Positions 1 through 6,371 of a stretch of DNA of 9,351 bases are shown here, piece after piece; positions within the stretch are counted from its first letter, which is position 1; each line of letters begins with the position of its first letter. The notes under the pieces were generated by a model that was given only the letters and a program-made list of their open reading frames with translations, ran no database searches and was not told where the DNA came from. The position numbers and the translations under genes were made by a program. The stretch comes from Helicobacteraceae bacterium (lineage in GTDB: Bacteria; Campylobacterota; Campylobacteria; Campylobacterales; Sulfurimonadaceae), in contig JAGXIA010000030.1 of the NCBI GenBank assembly GCA_024635885.1, forward strand, positions 1 to 9,351, in the 5' to 3' direction.

Positions 1-957
1 AACAGTATCACCCATGTCATGACCTGCAGTATCATTCACGGTTTTAAAATTATCCAAATCTGCAAAAAACATAAAAAATGGTACAGATTCTTTCATGTAG
101 CTATCTATAAAATTTACAATCATTTCATCAAAACATTTTCTGTTTAAAAGTCCGGTAAGTGCATCTTTATTGGAGTTTTTCAGCAGTACTTTTTGTTTTT
201 TTATTTCATCGTCATAATTGCTTCCCATCAAGCTGTATCCAATAATTTCGTCACTTTCATATATGGCATCTATAGTTTGAAGTTCATCATAAAAAGTTCC
301 ACTTGAATTCTTGTTAGTAAATACTCCTTTGAAATTTCTGTTGACTTCTAGATCATGGTAAAGTTTGTTGTAAAAAACATTATCATGATGAGCAGAGTTT
401 AGAAGAGTTGGATTTGCACCAATGATTTCATCGTTTGTATATCCAGTCCGTTGCAAAAATGAGTTATTTGCATAAAAAAACTTCATATCTTGGTCTAAAA
501 GAGCTATATGCATAGAGCTATTATCAATCACTTTTTGAAACATTGCTAATTTTTTTGCATAATAATACTCATTACTTATATCTTTTTGAAAAGAGACATA
601 AGCAATAAGTTCCCCAGAAGCATTTTTAATAGAACTGATACTCCATAAAACCCTGTATTCTGTCCCATCTTTTTTATAATTAAAAGTTTCACCTTGAAAA
701 TGTCTATCATGTAGAAGATCATCTTTTAACCTGTCAAGAACTTTTCTGTCTGTTCTTTTGCCTTGAAATATTCTAGGAGTCTGTCCAATTATTTCGCTTT
801 TATCATAAGCTGTCACTTTACAAAAAGCATCATTTGCATATATTATTTTTGGATGATTACCATCAAGCTTTGCAGTTGTGATTAGCACAGACTCATAAAG
901 TTGATCAAAAGTATGAATTGGTTGTGTTTTAAGTATATTGGAATATTCAGTTTTCAT
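1..957 (-). CDS. PAS-PAS-GGDEF signalling protein (partial, C-terminus outside the window)
   Basis: The frame stays open from the ATG at 955-957 to the window edge (319 codons), so the C-terminal part is missing. Two PAS domains are visible, about residues 20-128 and 138-248. Each has an 'YANDAF' or 'YANNSF' type segment; the first also has 'GQTPRIFQGKRTD' and a PAC-like tail ('LIAYVSFQKDIS'). A diguanylate cyclase domain begins near residue 264 with 'DALTGLLNR', followed by 'FADLDNFKTVND' and 'GHDMGD', which form the metal/nucleotide-binding part. The GGDEF signature itself, and any EAL domain, lie beyond the edge, so cyclase activity cannot be judged. No signal peptide or membrane segment is seen, so it is probably cytosolic. 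The first PAS has a LOV-like sequence context but no Cys at the flavin-adduct position. A weak AAGAG ribosome-binding site sits 5 bases before the ATG. It starts 35 bases after the peroxidase gene and could be co-transcribed or use its own A/T-rich promoter in the gap. Confidence 0.9.
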   Translation of the reverse strand, partial: MKTEYSNILKTQPIHTFDQLYESVLITTAKLDGNHPKIIYANDAFCKVTAYDKSEIIGQTPRIFQGKRTDRKVLDRLKDDLLHDRHFQGETFNYKKDGTEYRVLWSISSIKNASGELIAYVSFQKDISNEYYYAKKLAMFQKVIDNSSMHIALLDQDMKFFYANNSFLQRTGYTNDEIIGANPTLLNSAHHDNVFYNKLYHDLEVNRNFKGVFTNKNSSGTFYDELQTIDAIYESDEIIGYSLMGSNYDDEIKKQKVLLKNSNKDALTGLLNRKCFDEMIVNFIDSYMKESVPFFMFFADLDNFKTVNDTAGHDMGDTV

Positions 958-992
958 AGAAACTCTTTTTTTGTACATATAATATGCATTAT

Positions 993-1526
993 TTATAATA
1001 ATTTTTCTATATCTGCTTCTATCTCTTTTGGAGTTGTCGATGGTGCGTAACGCTCTACAACATTTCCTTCTCTGTCAACTAAAAACTTCGTAAAGTTCCA
1101 CTTAATAAGTTCAGAACCCAAAATACCGCTTGCCTTAGCTTTTAAAAAGTTATAAAGCGGATGAGTATTTTCTCCATTTACATCTATTTTAGCAAACATA
1201 TCAAAAGTCACGCCAAAACTGCTCGTACAAAAGTTTTTTATCTCTTCTTCTGTTCCCGGTTCTTGCGATAAAAACTGGTTACATGGAAAACCAAGGACAC
1301 TTAAACCTTTTGCTTTATATTTTTCATGCAATGCTTGAAGCCCTTCATATTGGTTAGTGTAGCCGCATTTACTTGCGACATTGACTATAAGCATGACTCT
1401 GCCCTTATACGTATCTAACTTCACACTTTGTTTATCGATATTTTTTACTTCTATGTCGTAAATACTCATACTCTCACCTCCAAAAATTTGACTTAACATT
1501 AATGCCATAATAAAAAGTATTTTCAT
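993..1526 (-). CDS. Glutathione peroxidase family protein, probably a thioredoxin-dependent 2-Cys type
   Basis: The 177-residue product reduces hydrogen or lipid peroxides. The family core is clear: 'NVASKCGYT' with the peroxidatic Cys54, 'FPCNQF', then Gln88 before 'EPG', and 'KWNFTKFLVD' with Trp143 and Asn144, completing the Cys/Gln/Trp/Asn catalytic set. Cys100 in 'IKNFCTSSFG' lies 46 residues after Cys54, the spacing of the resolving Cys in thioredoxin-dependent GPx enzymes such as Drosophila GPx, so thioredoxin rather than glutathione is the likely reductant (inference). The usual FG(x)QE is FLSQE here. The first start (1526) overlaps the preceding stop as ATGA, has GAGGGG 5 bases upstream, and adds a signal-like stretch (MKILFIMALMLSQIFG), suggesting export or membrane anchoring. 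A second ATG at 1469 (residue 20) has an even stronger GGAGGTGA site and would give a normal-length cytosolic form of 158 residues. The family call is secure; the start is not. Confidence 0.93.
   Translation of the reverse strand: MKILFIMALMLSQIFGGESMSIYDIEVKNIDKQSVKLDTYKGRVMLIVNVASKCGYTNQYEGLQALHEKYKAKGLSVLGFPCNQFLSQEPGTEEEIKNFCTSSFGVTFDMFAKIDVNGENTHPLYNFLKAKASGILGSELIKWNFTKFLVDREGNVVERYAPSTTPKEIEADIEKLL
1474..1481 (-). promoter_or_regulatory. Internal Shine-Dalgarno for a second GPx start
   Basis: On the minus strand this reads GGAGGTGA, four bases before an in-frame ATG at 1467-1469. It is the best ribosome-binding sequence in the window and lies inside the coding sequence (codons for Gly-Gly-Glu), just after the putative signal peptide. 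Translation from here would give a leaderless 158-residue peroxidase, the usual family length. The upstream start at 1526 has its own GAGGGG (minus strand of 1532-1537), so both starts may be used. Confidence 0.6.
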
Positions 1527-1975
1527 TTTTTCCCCTCTAATAGCTCTTTTGTAACCTTGTGTCTATAGTCAAACATTTTAGCTAGTTCGTACTTAATTAT
1601 AGAGTTAAACATCAAGCCCACAATTCCAAAAGGAGGCTTATATTTGACTACATCTCTGAGTTCGCATGTGCCATTTTCTTTTTGTGTAAACATATGGGAG
1701 TGTTCCCAAAAACTAAAAGGTGATTTTATTGCCAAATCAACAAGTAAGTTTGGAGATTGCAGTTTTTGTATTTTTACTTCCCATTTTATTGGAATAAAAT
1801 TTTTAACCGTTTGAAGCTCTAAAATTTCCCCCTCTTTTGGAGTGAAGTCTTTATTTAAGAGCGTGACTTTTATGTCTTTAGGAGAGATTGCCTGAAGATT
1901 TTCAACATCAAGATGAAAGTCAAAAAGTTCCTGTACTCCACACTGTATAAAAGATATTTTTTCATATGTTTTCAT
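1523..1975 (-). CDS. SRPBCC-fold (START/polyketide cyclase-like) protein
   Basis: This 150-residue protein resembles the small SRPBCC ligand-binding family. The N-terminal strand 'KTYEKISFI' is followed by a helix region 'ELFDFHLDVENLQAISP', alternating strands, the conserved 'PFSFWEHSHMF' segment (residues 86-96), 'LRDVVKYKPPFGIVG' (106-120), and a long C-terminal helix containing 'FDYRH' that would cap the hydrophobic cavity. No catalytic residues can be assigned; members bind hydrophobic ligands or sit beside lipid and oxidoreductase enzymes. There is no signal peptide, so it is probably cytosolic. AAGGA precedes the ATG. Its stop overlaps the first GPx start (ATGA) and it begins 42 bases after the lipocalin gene, so the three are probably one transcript. 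Similar proteins accompany photolyase and lipocalin genes in other bacteria, which suggests lipid or envelope work, but the ligand is unknown. Confidence 0.8.
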   Translation of the reverse strand: MKTYEKISFIQCGVQELFDFHLDVENLQAISPKDIKVTLLNKDFTPKEGEILELQTVKNFIPIKWEVKIQKLQSPNLLVDLAIKSPFSFWEHSHMFTQKENGTCELRDVVKYKPPFGIVGLMFNSIIKYELAKMFDYRHKVTKELLEGKK

Positions 1976-2017
1976 CTTGATTTTCCTTTTAATATTTAGG
2001 AGTTTGCCAAATATGAT

Positions 2018-2524
2018 TTATTGGTTTTGTGTTGTCCAAACAAGTTTTTCTTGTGTATATCCCAACTCCGGAAGTTTTTTTAAAATCATTTCTATAACTT
2101 CATCATCCATTTTTTTTGTGCGAGAGAGAATCCAAAGATACTCACGTGATTCCTCTCCAACAACCGCATACTCATACTGTTCACCCAAGATTAAAATCCA
2201 ATAATCTCCATAAAATGGTCTAAAAAAACTCACTTTGAGTTTTGCATTACTTGCATCTGTTGCGTACGCTATACCTTTTGCCTTACTCCAAGTATCTGCT
2301 TTCATACATTGGTTAAGTACACTGATATCGCCACTTTGCTCAAGAGTGTATGTAGCGCTAACATTACTGCACCCTTTTTCAAAAGAATGCTCATATCGGG
2401 CTATTTCATACCACTTTCCCATATAGGCATTTATATCTACCTTTTCAACCGTTTTAAGTGGGGCATAATGGTTCGAGCAGCCAAAGAAAAATAAAGACAA
2501 AAGTGAAAAAATAAATACTCTCAT
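2018..2524 (-). CDS. blc: Bacterial lipocalin (Blc-like outer-membrane lipoprotein)
   Basis: The 168-residue product begins with a lipoprotein signal peptide: Arg2, a hydrophobic run and the lipobox 'FFGC' with lipidated Cys16. Residue +2 is Ser, consistent with outer-membrane sorting. The lipocalin signature follows: 'VDINAYMGKWYEIARYEHSF' holds the invariant G-x-W (Gly36, Trp38) of the first strand, 'CSNVSATYTL' is typical of Blc, and 'YLWILSRTKKM' (129-139) matches the last conserved lipocalin region around the Arg that packs on Trp38. Length fits E. coli Blc (about 177). Blc proteins bind lysophospholipids or fatty acids and are linked to membrane maintenance under stress. AAAAGGA lies 7 bases before the ATG, and a TATAGT -10 with a TG extension sits in the 74-base gap upstream, so it probably starts a blc-SRPBCC-gpx transcript. 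Cys52 and Cys73 could form a disulfide in the periplasm (inference). Confidence 0.93.
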   Translation of the reverse strand: MRVFIFSLLSLFFFGCSNHYAPLKTVEKVDINAYMGKWYEIARYEHSFEKGCSNVSATYTLEQSGDISVLNQCMKADTWSKAKGIAYATDASNAKLKVSFFRPFYGDYWILILGEQYEYAVVGEESREYLWILSRTKKMDDEVIEMILKKLPELGYTQEKLVWTTQNQ

Positions 2525-2544
2525 AGCAATTCCTTTTAAAGCAT

Positions 2545-2550
2545 ACTATA
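2545..2550 (-). promoter_or_regulatory. Probable -10 box for blc
   Basis: Read on the minus strand this is TATAGT preceded by TGT, giving an extended -10 (TGnTATAGT). It would start transcription near 2538, leaving a short leader that contains the AAAAGGA ribosome-binding site. No clear -35 is visible, which is normal for the A/T-rich sigma-70 promoters of Campylobacterota. Confidence 0.45.
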
Positions 2551-2598
2551 ACACAAGTAAGCATTTATTCGTAGTGTTTATTTGACAGTTGATTTTTT

Positions 2599-3474
2599 CT
2601 AAAAAAGAAAAGTGATTTTAAAATCTATCCCTAATGATGGGTTTATAGAGTAAGCATTTAATTCATCTCCATCTTTAGAGTAAATGGTAAAGTCTCGCTT
2701 TACGCTATAGAGTATATCTGATTCTATGCTCAATTTCGAGTTTAACTCATAAGAAATTCCAAGGTTGCTCATATAGTCTTGTGCTTCGATAAAGCCGGAT
2801 TTTTCGATGGCGCTTGTTTGGCTTAAGCTGATGACCGATTGTGAAAAGATAATTCCAAAACGTATAAGAGTCTCTTCATTTGTATGATACCCGACATAGG
2901 TGCGGGGAAAACCAAGTATAAATTTAAAACCGTCACTCTGTCTCGCTCTATAGCTGTAACTAATCACTGGAAGAGCAAGTGTTGAGATGGGATGGTAGTT
3001 TGCAAAGGCTCCAAACTGTATGGCATGATTATCATCGATTTTGTATGAAGCAAAACTAAATAGACCTGCACTGTAAGAGTTGTCTGTCTCTTTTTCAAAA
3101 GTTGATTTTACTGAAACAGAGGTCAGCAAAAACCATTTCTCACTTATAAAATAGGGAATATTTGCATTCGCTTTAAAACTATGCATCTGCTCAATTGGAC
3201 TATGGACTCCATCGCCAAATGGCAAACCTGCTAATTTATTCCATTTAAAAGCCCAATTTGTGTAGGAAAATCCAGCAAGTTTATTGTTGATTGAAAGGCG
3301 ATTTTTCATTACTTCAACGCCACCCTCATAACCACTAAGACTTGCATCACTGAGATAAGCTGTTTGAAATGATACTTTTGGCTCTATCATTTTTTGTAAA
3401 CCTTCTTTTTTGAGAAGTTGCCCAGCAAATAAGTTATATGAAATAAATAGAATAAATAAAAGTAAAAATTTCAA
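2599..3474 (-). CDS. Outer-membrane beta-barrel protein of unknown function (TTG start)
   Basis: The 291-residue protein opens with a classical Sec signal peptide (hydrophobic residues 3-16, likely cleavage after Ala17 in 'NLFA-GQ'). It continues with alternating amphipathic strands rich in Tyr, Phe, Ser and Asn, and ends in 'IDFKITFLF', the C-terminal aromatic strand recognised by the BAM machinery. It is therefore very likely an outer-membrane barrel, of perhaps 12-14 strands (rough estimate). No specific family was recognised; it resembles uncharacterised barrels annotated only as hypothetical outer-membrane proteins. The start codon is TTG (3472-3474), supported by AGGAGA 6 bases upstream and by the immediate signal peptide; no nearby ATG would preserve the leader. 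It sits 62 bases downstream of the YbjT-like gene and 74 bases before blc, suggesting an envelope role within this cluster. Confidence 0.85.
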   Translation of the reverse strand: MKFLLLFILFISYNLFAGQLLKKEGLQKMIEPKVSFQTAYLSDASLSGYEGGVEVMKNRLSINNKLAGFSYTNWAFKWNKLAGLPFGDGVHSPIEQMHSFKANANIPYFISEKWFLLTSVSVKSTFEKETDNSYSAGLFSFASYKIDDNHAIQFGAFANYHPISTLALPVISYSYRARQSDGFKFILGFPRTYVGYHTNEETLIRFGIIFSQSVISLSQTSAIEKSGFIEAQDYMSNLGISYELNSKLSIESDILYSVKRDFTIYSKDGDELNAYSINPSLGIDFKITFLF

Positions 3475-3520
3475 AGTGATTCTCCTAATAATTTGATTGG
3501 TTTATGGCAGATGAGTCAAT

Positions 3521-3526
3521 CTTATA
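3521..3526 (-). promoter_or_regulatory. Possible -10 box for the beta-barrel gene
   Basis: The minus strand reads TATAAG, within AAAGTATAAGATTG in the 62-base gap before the TTG start. The implied leader of about 40 bases contains AGGAGA. There is no convincing -35 upstream, and read-through from the preceding gene is equally possible. Confidence 0.3.
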
Positions 3527-3536
3527 CTTTAAAGAG

Positions 3537-4961
3537 TTAAGCATCTTTTTCAGCATTTTTTAAAATACTTTCTATCATATTTTTAAAAATAAAATAGTGC
3601 AGCGGTACAAGAGAGTACCAATAGATTCTCCCCCAAATCCCTTTTGGGTAAAAGTAGGCAGATTGAACTAATTTATTATCTATGATTTTAAACTCAAGCC
3701 ATGCAGAACCTGGAATTTTCATCTGAGCAAACAAAAGAAGCCTCTCATTTTTTTGTATATCTTCCACTCTCCAAAAGTCTAAACACTCACCCAGACGTAA
3801 ATCACATTCATCTCTTCTGCCACGACTCAGTCCCACACCACCAAGCGCTTTATCGATAACACCTCGTATCTCCCACAAAAAGTCATAACCAAACCATCCG
3901 TTTTTACCACCAATAGAAGTAATCACTTTAAAGAGTTTTTCTTTCTCATAAGCGCTTATATCCACCTCTTGTCTATCAACAAAGATAGCATCATTAATCT
4001 GATTGGCATGTGACTTATCCCATATTGCACCATCAGCGTCGCTCCACCTGCTAATCACCTGATTTTGTTCTATCTGCTCAACTGCTCTTTTTACAGATTC
4101 TGTGTAGCTTATGGGTTTTATTTGTGGGTAAAACTCTGCTGCATTATTATTTTGCATTGTCACTTCAGATTTCAGCCCTTCAATAAGTGCTTTTGCAACT
4201 CTAAAAGGTACCGGTGTAAAAAGATTGAGCCAGTACGATGAAAGAGTAATGCTCATAAAAGGCACAGGCAAAAGCCATCTTTTAAGACCAAGTGCTTTTG
4301 CAGCTTCAAGCATCATATCTTTGTAACGCATCTTTTCACACCCGATATCTACAGTCAGGTTTTTGTCATACTCTAAAGATAAAGATGCAATAAGGTACTT
4401 AATTACGTCATCAACTGCAATAGGCTGTGCATAGGTTTGCACCCATTTTGGTGTTATCAGTAACGGGAGCTTTTCAACTAAGTTTCGCATAATTTCAAAA
4501 CTTGCACTTCCTGAGCCAATAATCACTCCTGCTCGTAACCAAATGGTTTGTGTAGTATGAGATGAACTTAAAATCTCCCCCGTTTCAAGACGACTTAAAA
4601 GGTGCTCGCTGGTATCACTGTTTTTCACCCCCAACCCGCCAAGATATATGACACGCTTAACTCCACATGCCGTTGCTGTTTGTATAAAATTTTCTGCCGC
4701 GAGTTTATCAAGCTCTTTATAGTTTTTATTATTTAGAGAGTGTATTAGGTAGTAAGCTGCATCAATTCCCTCTAGTGCTTTTTTTAAAGCCTCTGTATCA
4801 AAGGCATCGCCCTCGACTACTTCATGTTTTTCAACCATCTCCTTAGATAGACTTTTTTTATTGCGTACAAAAAATCTAAGTTCTACCCCTTCTTGCGTCA
4901 AAAGATGTTGTTTAAGTCGCCTGCCTATATAGCCGTTGGCGCCGGTAAGTAGTACTTTCAT
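3537..4961 (-). CDS. YbjT-like NAD(P)-binding protein with DUF2867-type C-terminal domain
   Basis: This 474-residue protein has the same length and two-part design as E. coli YbjT. Residues 1 to about 290 form an atypical SDR/NmrA-like Rossmann domain: 'TGANGYIG' (6-13) binds dinucleotide, 'VEGDAFD' follows the third strand, and 'RVIYLGGLG' and 'LRAGVIIGSGSASFEIMR' are typical of the family. No Tyr-x-x-x-Lys dyad is visible after 'YLGGLG', so it may be a non-canonical reductase or a redox sensor. Residues about 330-470 match the DUF2867 pattern: 'GGKNGWFGYDFLWEIRG', 'GLSRGRRD', then 'WLEFKI' and an aromatic tail ending 'HYFIFKNM'. The tail is hydrophobic and may touch the membrane. AGGAG lies 7 bases before the ATG and a TATAAT -10 lies just upstream. 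Relatives are commonly found near photolyase genes; substrate unknown. Confidence 0.85.
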   Translation of the reverse strand: MKVLLTGANGYIGRRLKQHLLTQEGVELRFFVRNKKSLSKEMVEKHEVVEGDAFDTEALKKALEGIDAAYYLIHSLNNKNYKELDKLAAENFIQTATACGVKRVIYLGGLGVKNSDTSEHLLSRLETGEILSSSHTTQTIWLRAGVIIGSGSASFEIMRNLVEKLPLLITPKWVQTYAQPIAVDDVIKYLIASLSLEYDKNLTVDIGCEKMRYKDMMLEAAKALGLKRWLLPVPFMSITLSSYWLNLFTPVPFRVAKALIEGLKSEVTMQNNNAAEFYPQIKPISYTESVKRAVEQIEQNQVISRWSDADGAIWDKSHANQINDAIFVDRQEVDISAYEKEKLFKVITSIGGKNGWFGYDFLWEIRGVIDKALGGVGLSRGRRDECDLRLGECLDFWRVEDIQKNERLLLFAQMKIPGSAWLEFKIIDNKLVQSAYFYPKGIWGRIYWYSLVPLHYFIFKNMIESILKNAEKDA

Positions 4962-4986
4962 AACAAACTCCTAAGTTAATAATCCC

Positions 4987-4992
4987 ATTATA
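4987..4992 (-). promoter_or_regulatory. Consensus -10 box for the YbjT-like gene
   Basis: The minus strand reads TATAAT in the 36-base gap between the photolyase stop and the next ATG. Transcription would start near 4980, leaving about 19 bases of leader including AGGAG. No -35 match is evident, since the upstream sequence is the end of the photolyase gene. This suggests that the downstream block can be expressed separately from thiD'-tudS-phr. Confidence 0.45.
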
Positions 4993-4997
4993 AAGCT

Positions 4998-6371
4998 CTA
5001 TTGCTTAAAGGGATTTTGATTATTTTTATTACGAAAAAAAATCACAGCCTCTTTAGCTGCCTCTTTATGATGAACTATCGGTTCTGGATAGTTTGGTATG
5101 TGAGTAGAAAAAAGGTAGTTTTCATCGTGTAAATATTTAGATTCCACATGCTGTAACTCTGGCACGTATTGTTTAATATAAAGAGCTTCTTTGTCAAATT
5201 TTTTACTTTGCAGATAAGGGTTGAAAACTCTAAAATAAGGCTGTGGATCTACACCTGTTCCTGCACTCCACTGCCATGAAAGAACATTACTTGCCTTGTC
5301 GTAATCAAGCAGATGTTGTGCAAAAAACTTCTCTCCCCATTGCCATGGAAGCAGTAAGTCTTTTGTAAAAAAAGAGGCAACCACCATACGGACTCTGTTG
5401 TGCATATTTCCTTTTTGTAGAAGTTCTCGTACGCCTGCATCAACAATCGGGAAACCTGTTTTTGCTTCACAAAAGGCTTTGTATTTCTCCACGTCTTCTA
5501 TGCCGTTAAAAGAGTATTTGTAGTTTTCACTTTCAATTCTTGGCATGTGGAAAAGCTCATACGCATAAAAATCTCTGAAGATGAGTTGTCTAATAAAAGG
5601 CTCTATTTCAAGATTTTTATTTGCAAACAAAAAGCGTAAAATTTCTCTTATGCCAATAGTACCAAAACGTAAATCTACACTCAAATGTGAAGTCACATCA
5701 GAGCTTAAATAATCTCTTTGCTCTTTATAGTTACTCAGTTTTTCTTTGAGTGCTTCAAGTTTATTACGTGGACTCGGCATGTGGAAATTAACTTTTTCAA
5801 AACCTATGCTCGCAATTGCAAAAGGAAGTTTTGTCACTTTTTCTTTTTCTACCCTCGTAATTCCTTCATAGTTCTCTTCTACTAAAGTATGTTCTGCCAT
5901 GAGAAGTTCATCAATATTTTTAGACTCCAAGGCAATTCTGGCTTTTTTATAAAAAGGGGTAAAAACCAGATACGGCGACTTATCATCTTTTAACACCTCG
6001 TTATGTTTAAATATGTAAGTATCTTGAATATAATGAAAATGGAGTTTGTGTGAGATATTTAAATCACGTTCTTTTGCATAAGCATCATAATCTCCAGTCG
6101 CTACAACTTCATCAAACTCTCCTCTTGCCAAAGAGTCAAACACATCCTCAGGCTTGCCGTAAAAGACTTTGAGTTCCAATCCACATGCCAAGAGTTCTGC
6201 TTTAAGTATTTCCACATGCCAGAAAATAAAGCTCATGCGTCTGTCATCTTTGGGCAAAGTATCTAAAATATTTGTATCAAAAATAAAAATAGGTAAAACC
6301 TCTCCGCCAAGAGCTAAAAGAGGATTGTCTTTTACACGCAGATCTCTTCTAAACCAGAGAATGCGTTTCAT
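4998..6371 (-). CDS. phrB: Deoxyribodipyrimidine photolyase (cryptochrome/photolyase family)
   Basis: The 457-residue protein is a complete photolyase, which uses light and FADH- to split UV-induced pyrimidine dimers. 'LWFRRDLRVKDNPLL' at the N-terminus starts the antenna-binding Rossmann domain (1 to about 130). The FAD-binding helical domain holds 'RQLIFRDFYAY' (261-271), 'GFPIVDAGVREL' (306-317), 'MHNRVRMVVASFFTKDLL' (323-340), 'WQWGEKFF' and 'SNVLSWQWSAGTG' (361-373), then 'PYFRVFNP'. By alignment from memory with E. coli PhrB, Asn362 matches Asn378 next to the flavin, and Trp366 and Trp343 match Trp382 and Trp359 of the electron-transfer chain. The Glu274 and Trp277 positions are Gln262 and Phe265, and no Trp is seen at the Trp306 position, so lesion preference is open. 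The start overlaps the upstream stop (ATGA) and lacks a good Shine-Dalgarno, so translation is probably coupled. The DUF1722-photolyase pairing matches E. coli ybgA-phr. Confidence 0.95.
   Translation of the reverse strand: MKRILWFRRDLRVKDNPLLALGGEVLPIFIFDTNILDTLPKDDRRMSFIFWHVEILKAELLACGLELKVFYGKPEDVFDSLARGEFDEVVATGDYDAYAKERDLNISHKLHFHYIQDTYIFKHNEVLKDDKSPYLVFTPFYKKARIALESKNIDELLMAEHTLVEENYEGITRVEKEKVTKLPFAIASIGFEKVNFHMPSPRNKLEALKEKLSNYKEQRDYLSSDVTSHLSVDLRFGTIGIREILRFLFANKNLEIEPFIRQLIFRDFYAYELFHMPRIESENYKYSFNGIEDVEKYKAFCEAKTGFPIVDAGVRELLQKGNMHNRVRMVVASFFTKDLLLPWQWGEKFFAQHLLDYDKASNVLSWQWSAGTGVDPQPYFRVFNPYLQSKKFDKEALYIKQYVPELQHVESKYLHDENYLFSTHIPNYPEPIVHHKEAAKEAVIFFRNKNNQNPFKQ

Noticed and set aside
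1..957. LOV-type blue-light photoreceptor in the first PAS domain
   Set aside because: The LOV signature needs Cys in GxNCRFLQ; the corresponding segment is GQTPRIFQ, with no Cys.
1977..2494. Plus-strand open frames opposite the lipocalin gene
   Set aside because: They lack ribosome-binding sites and recognisable domains, and are antisense shadows of a well-supported lipocalin.
2588..2610. T-run/A-run palindrome at the end of the barrel gene as a rho-independent terminator
   Set aside because: It is A/T only, overlaps the last codons and stop, and has no GC stem; it is compositional.
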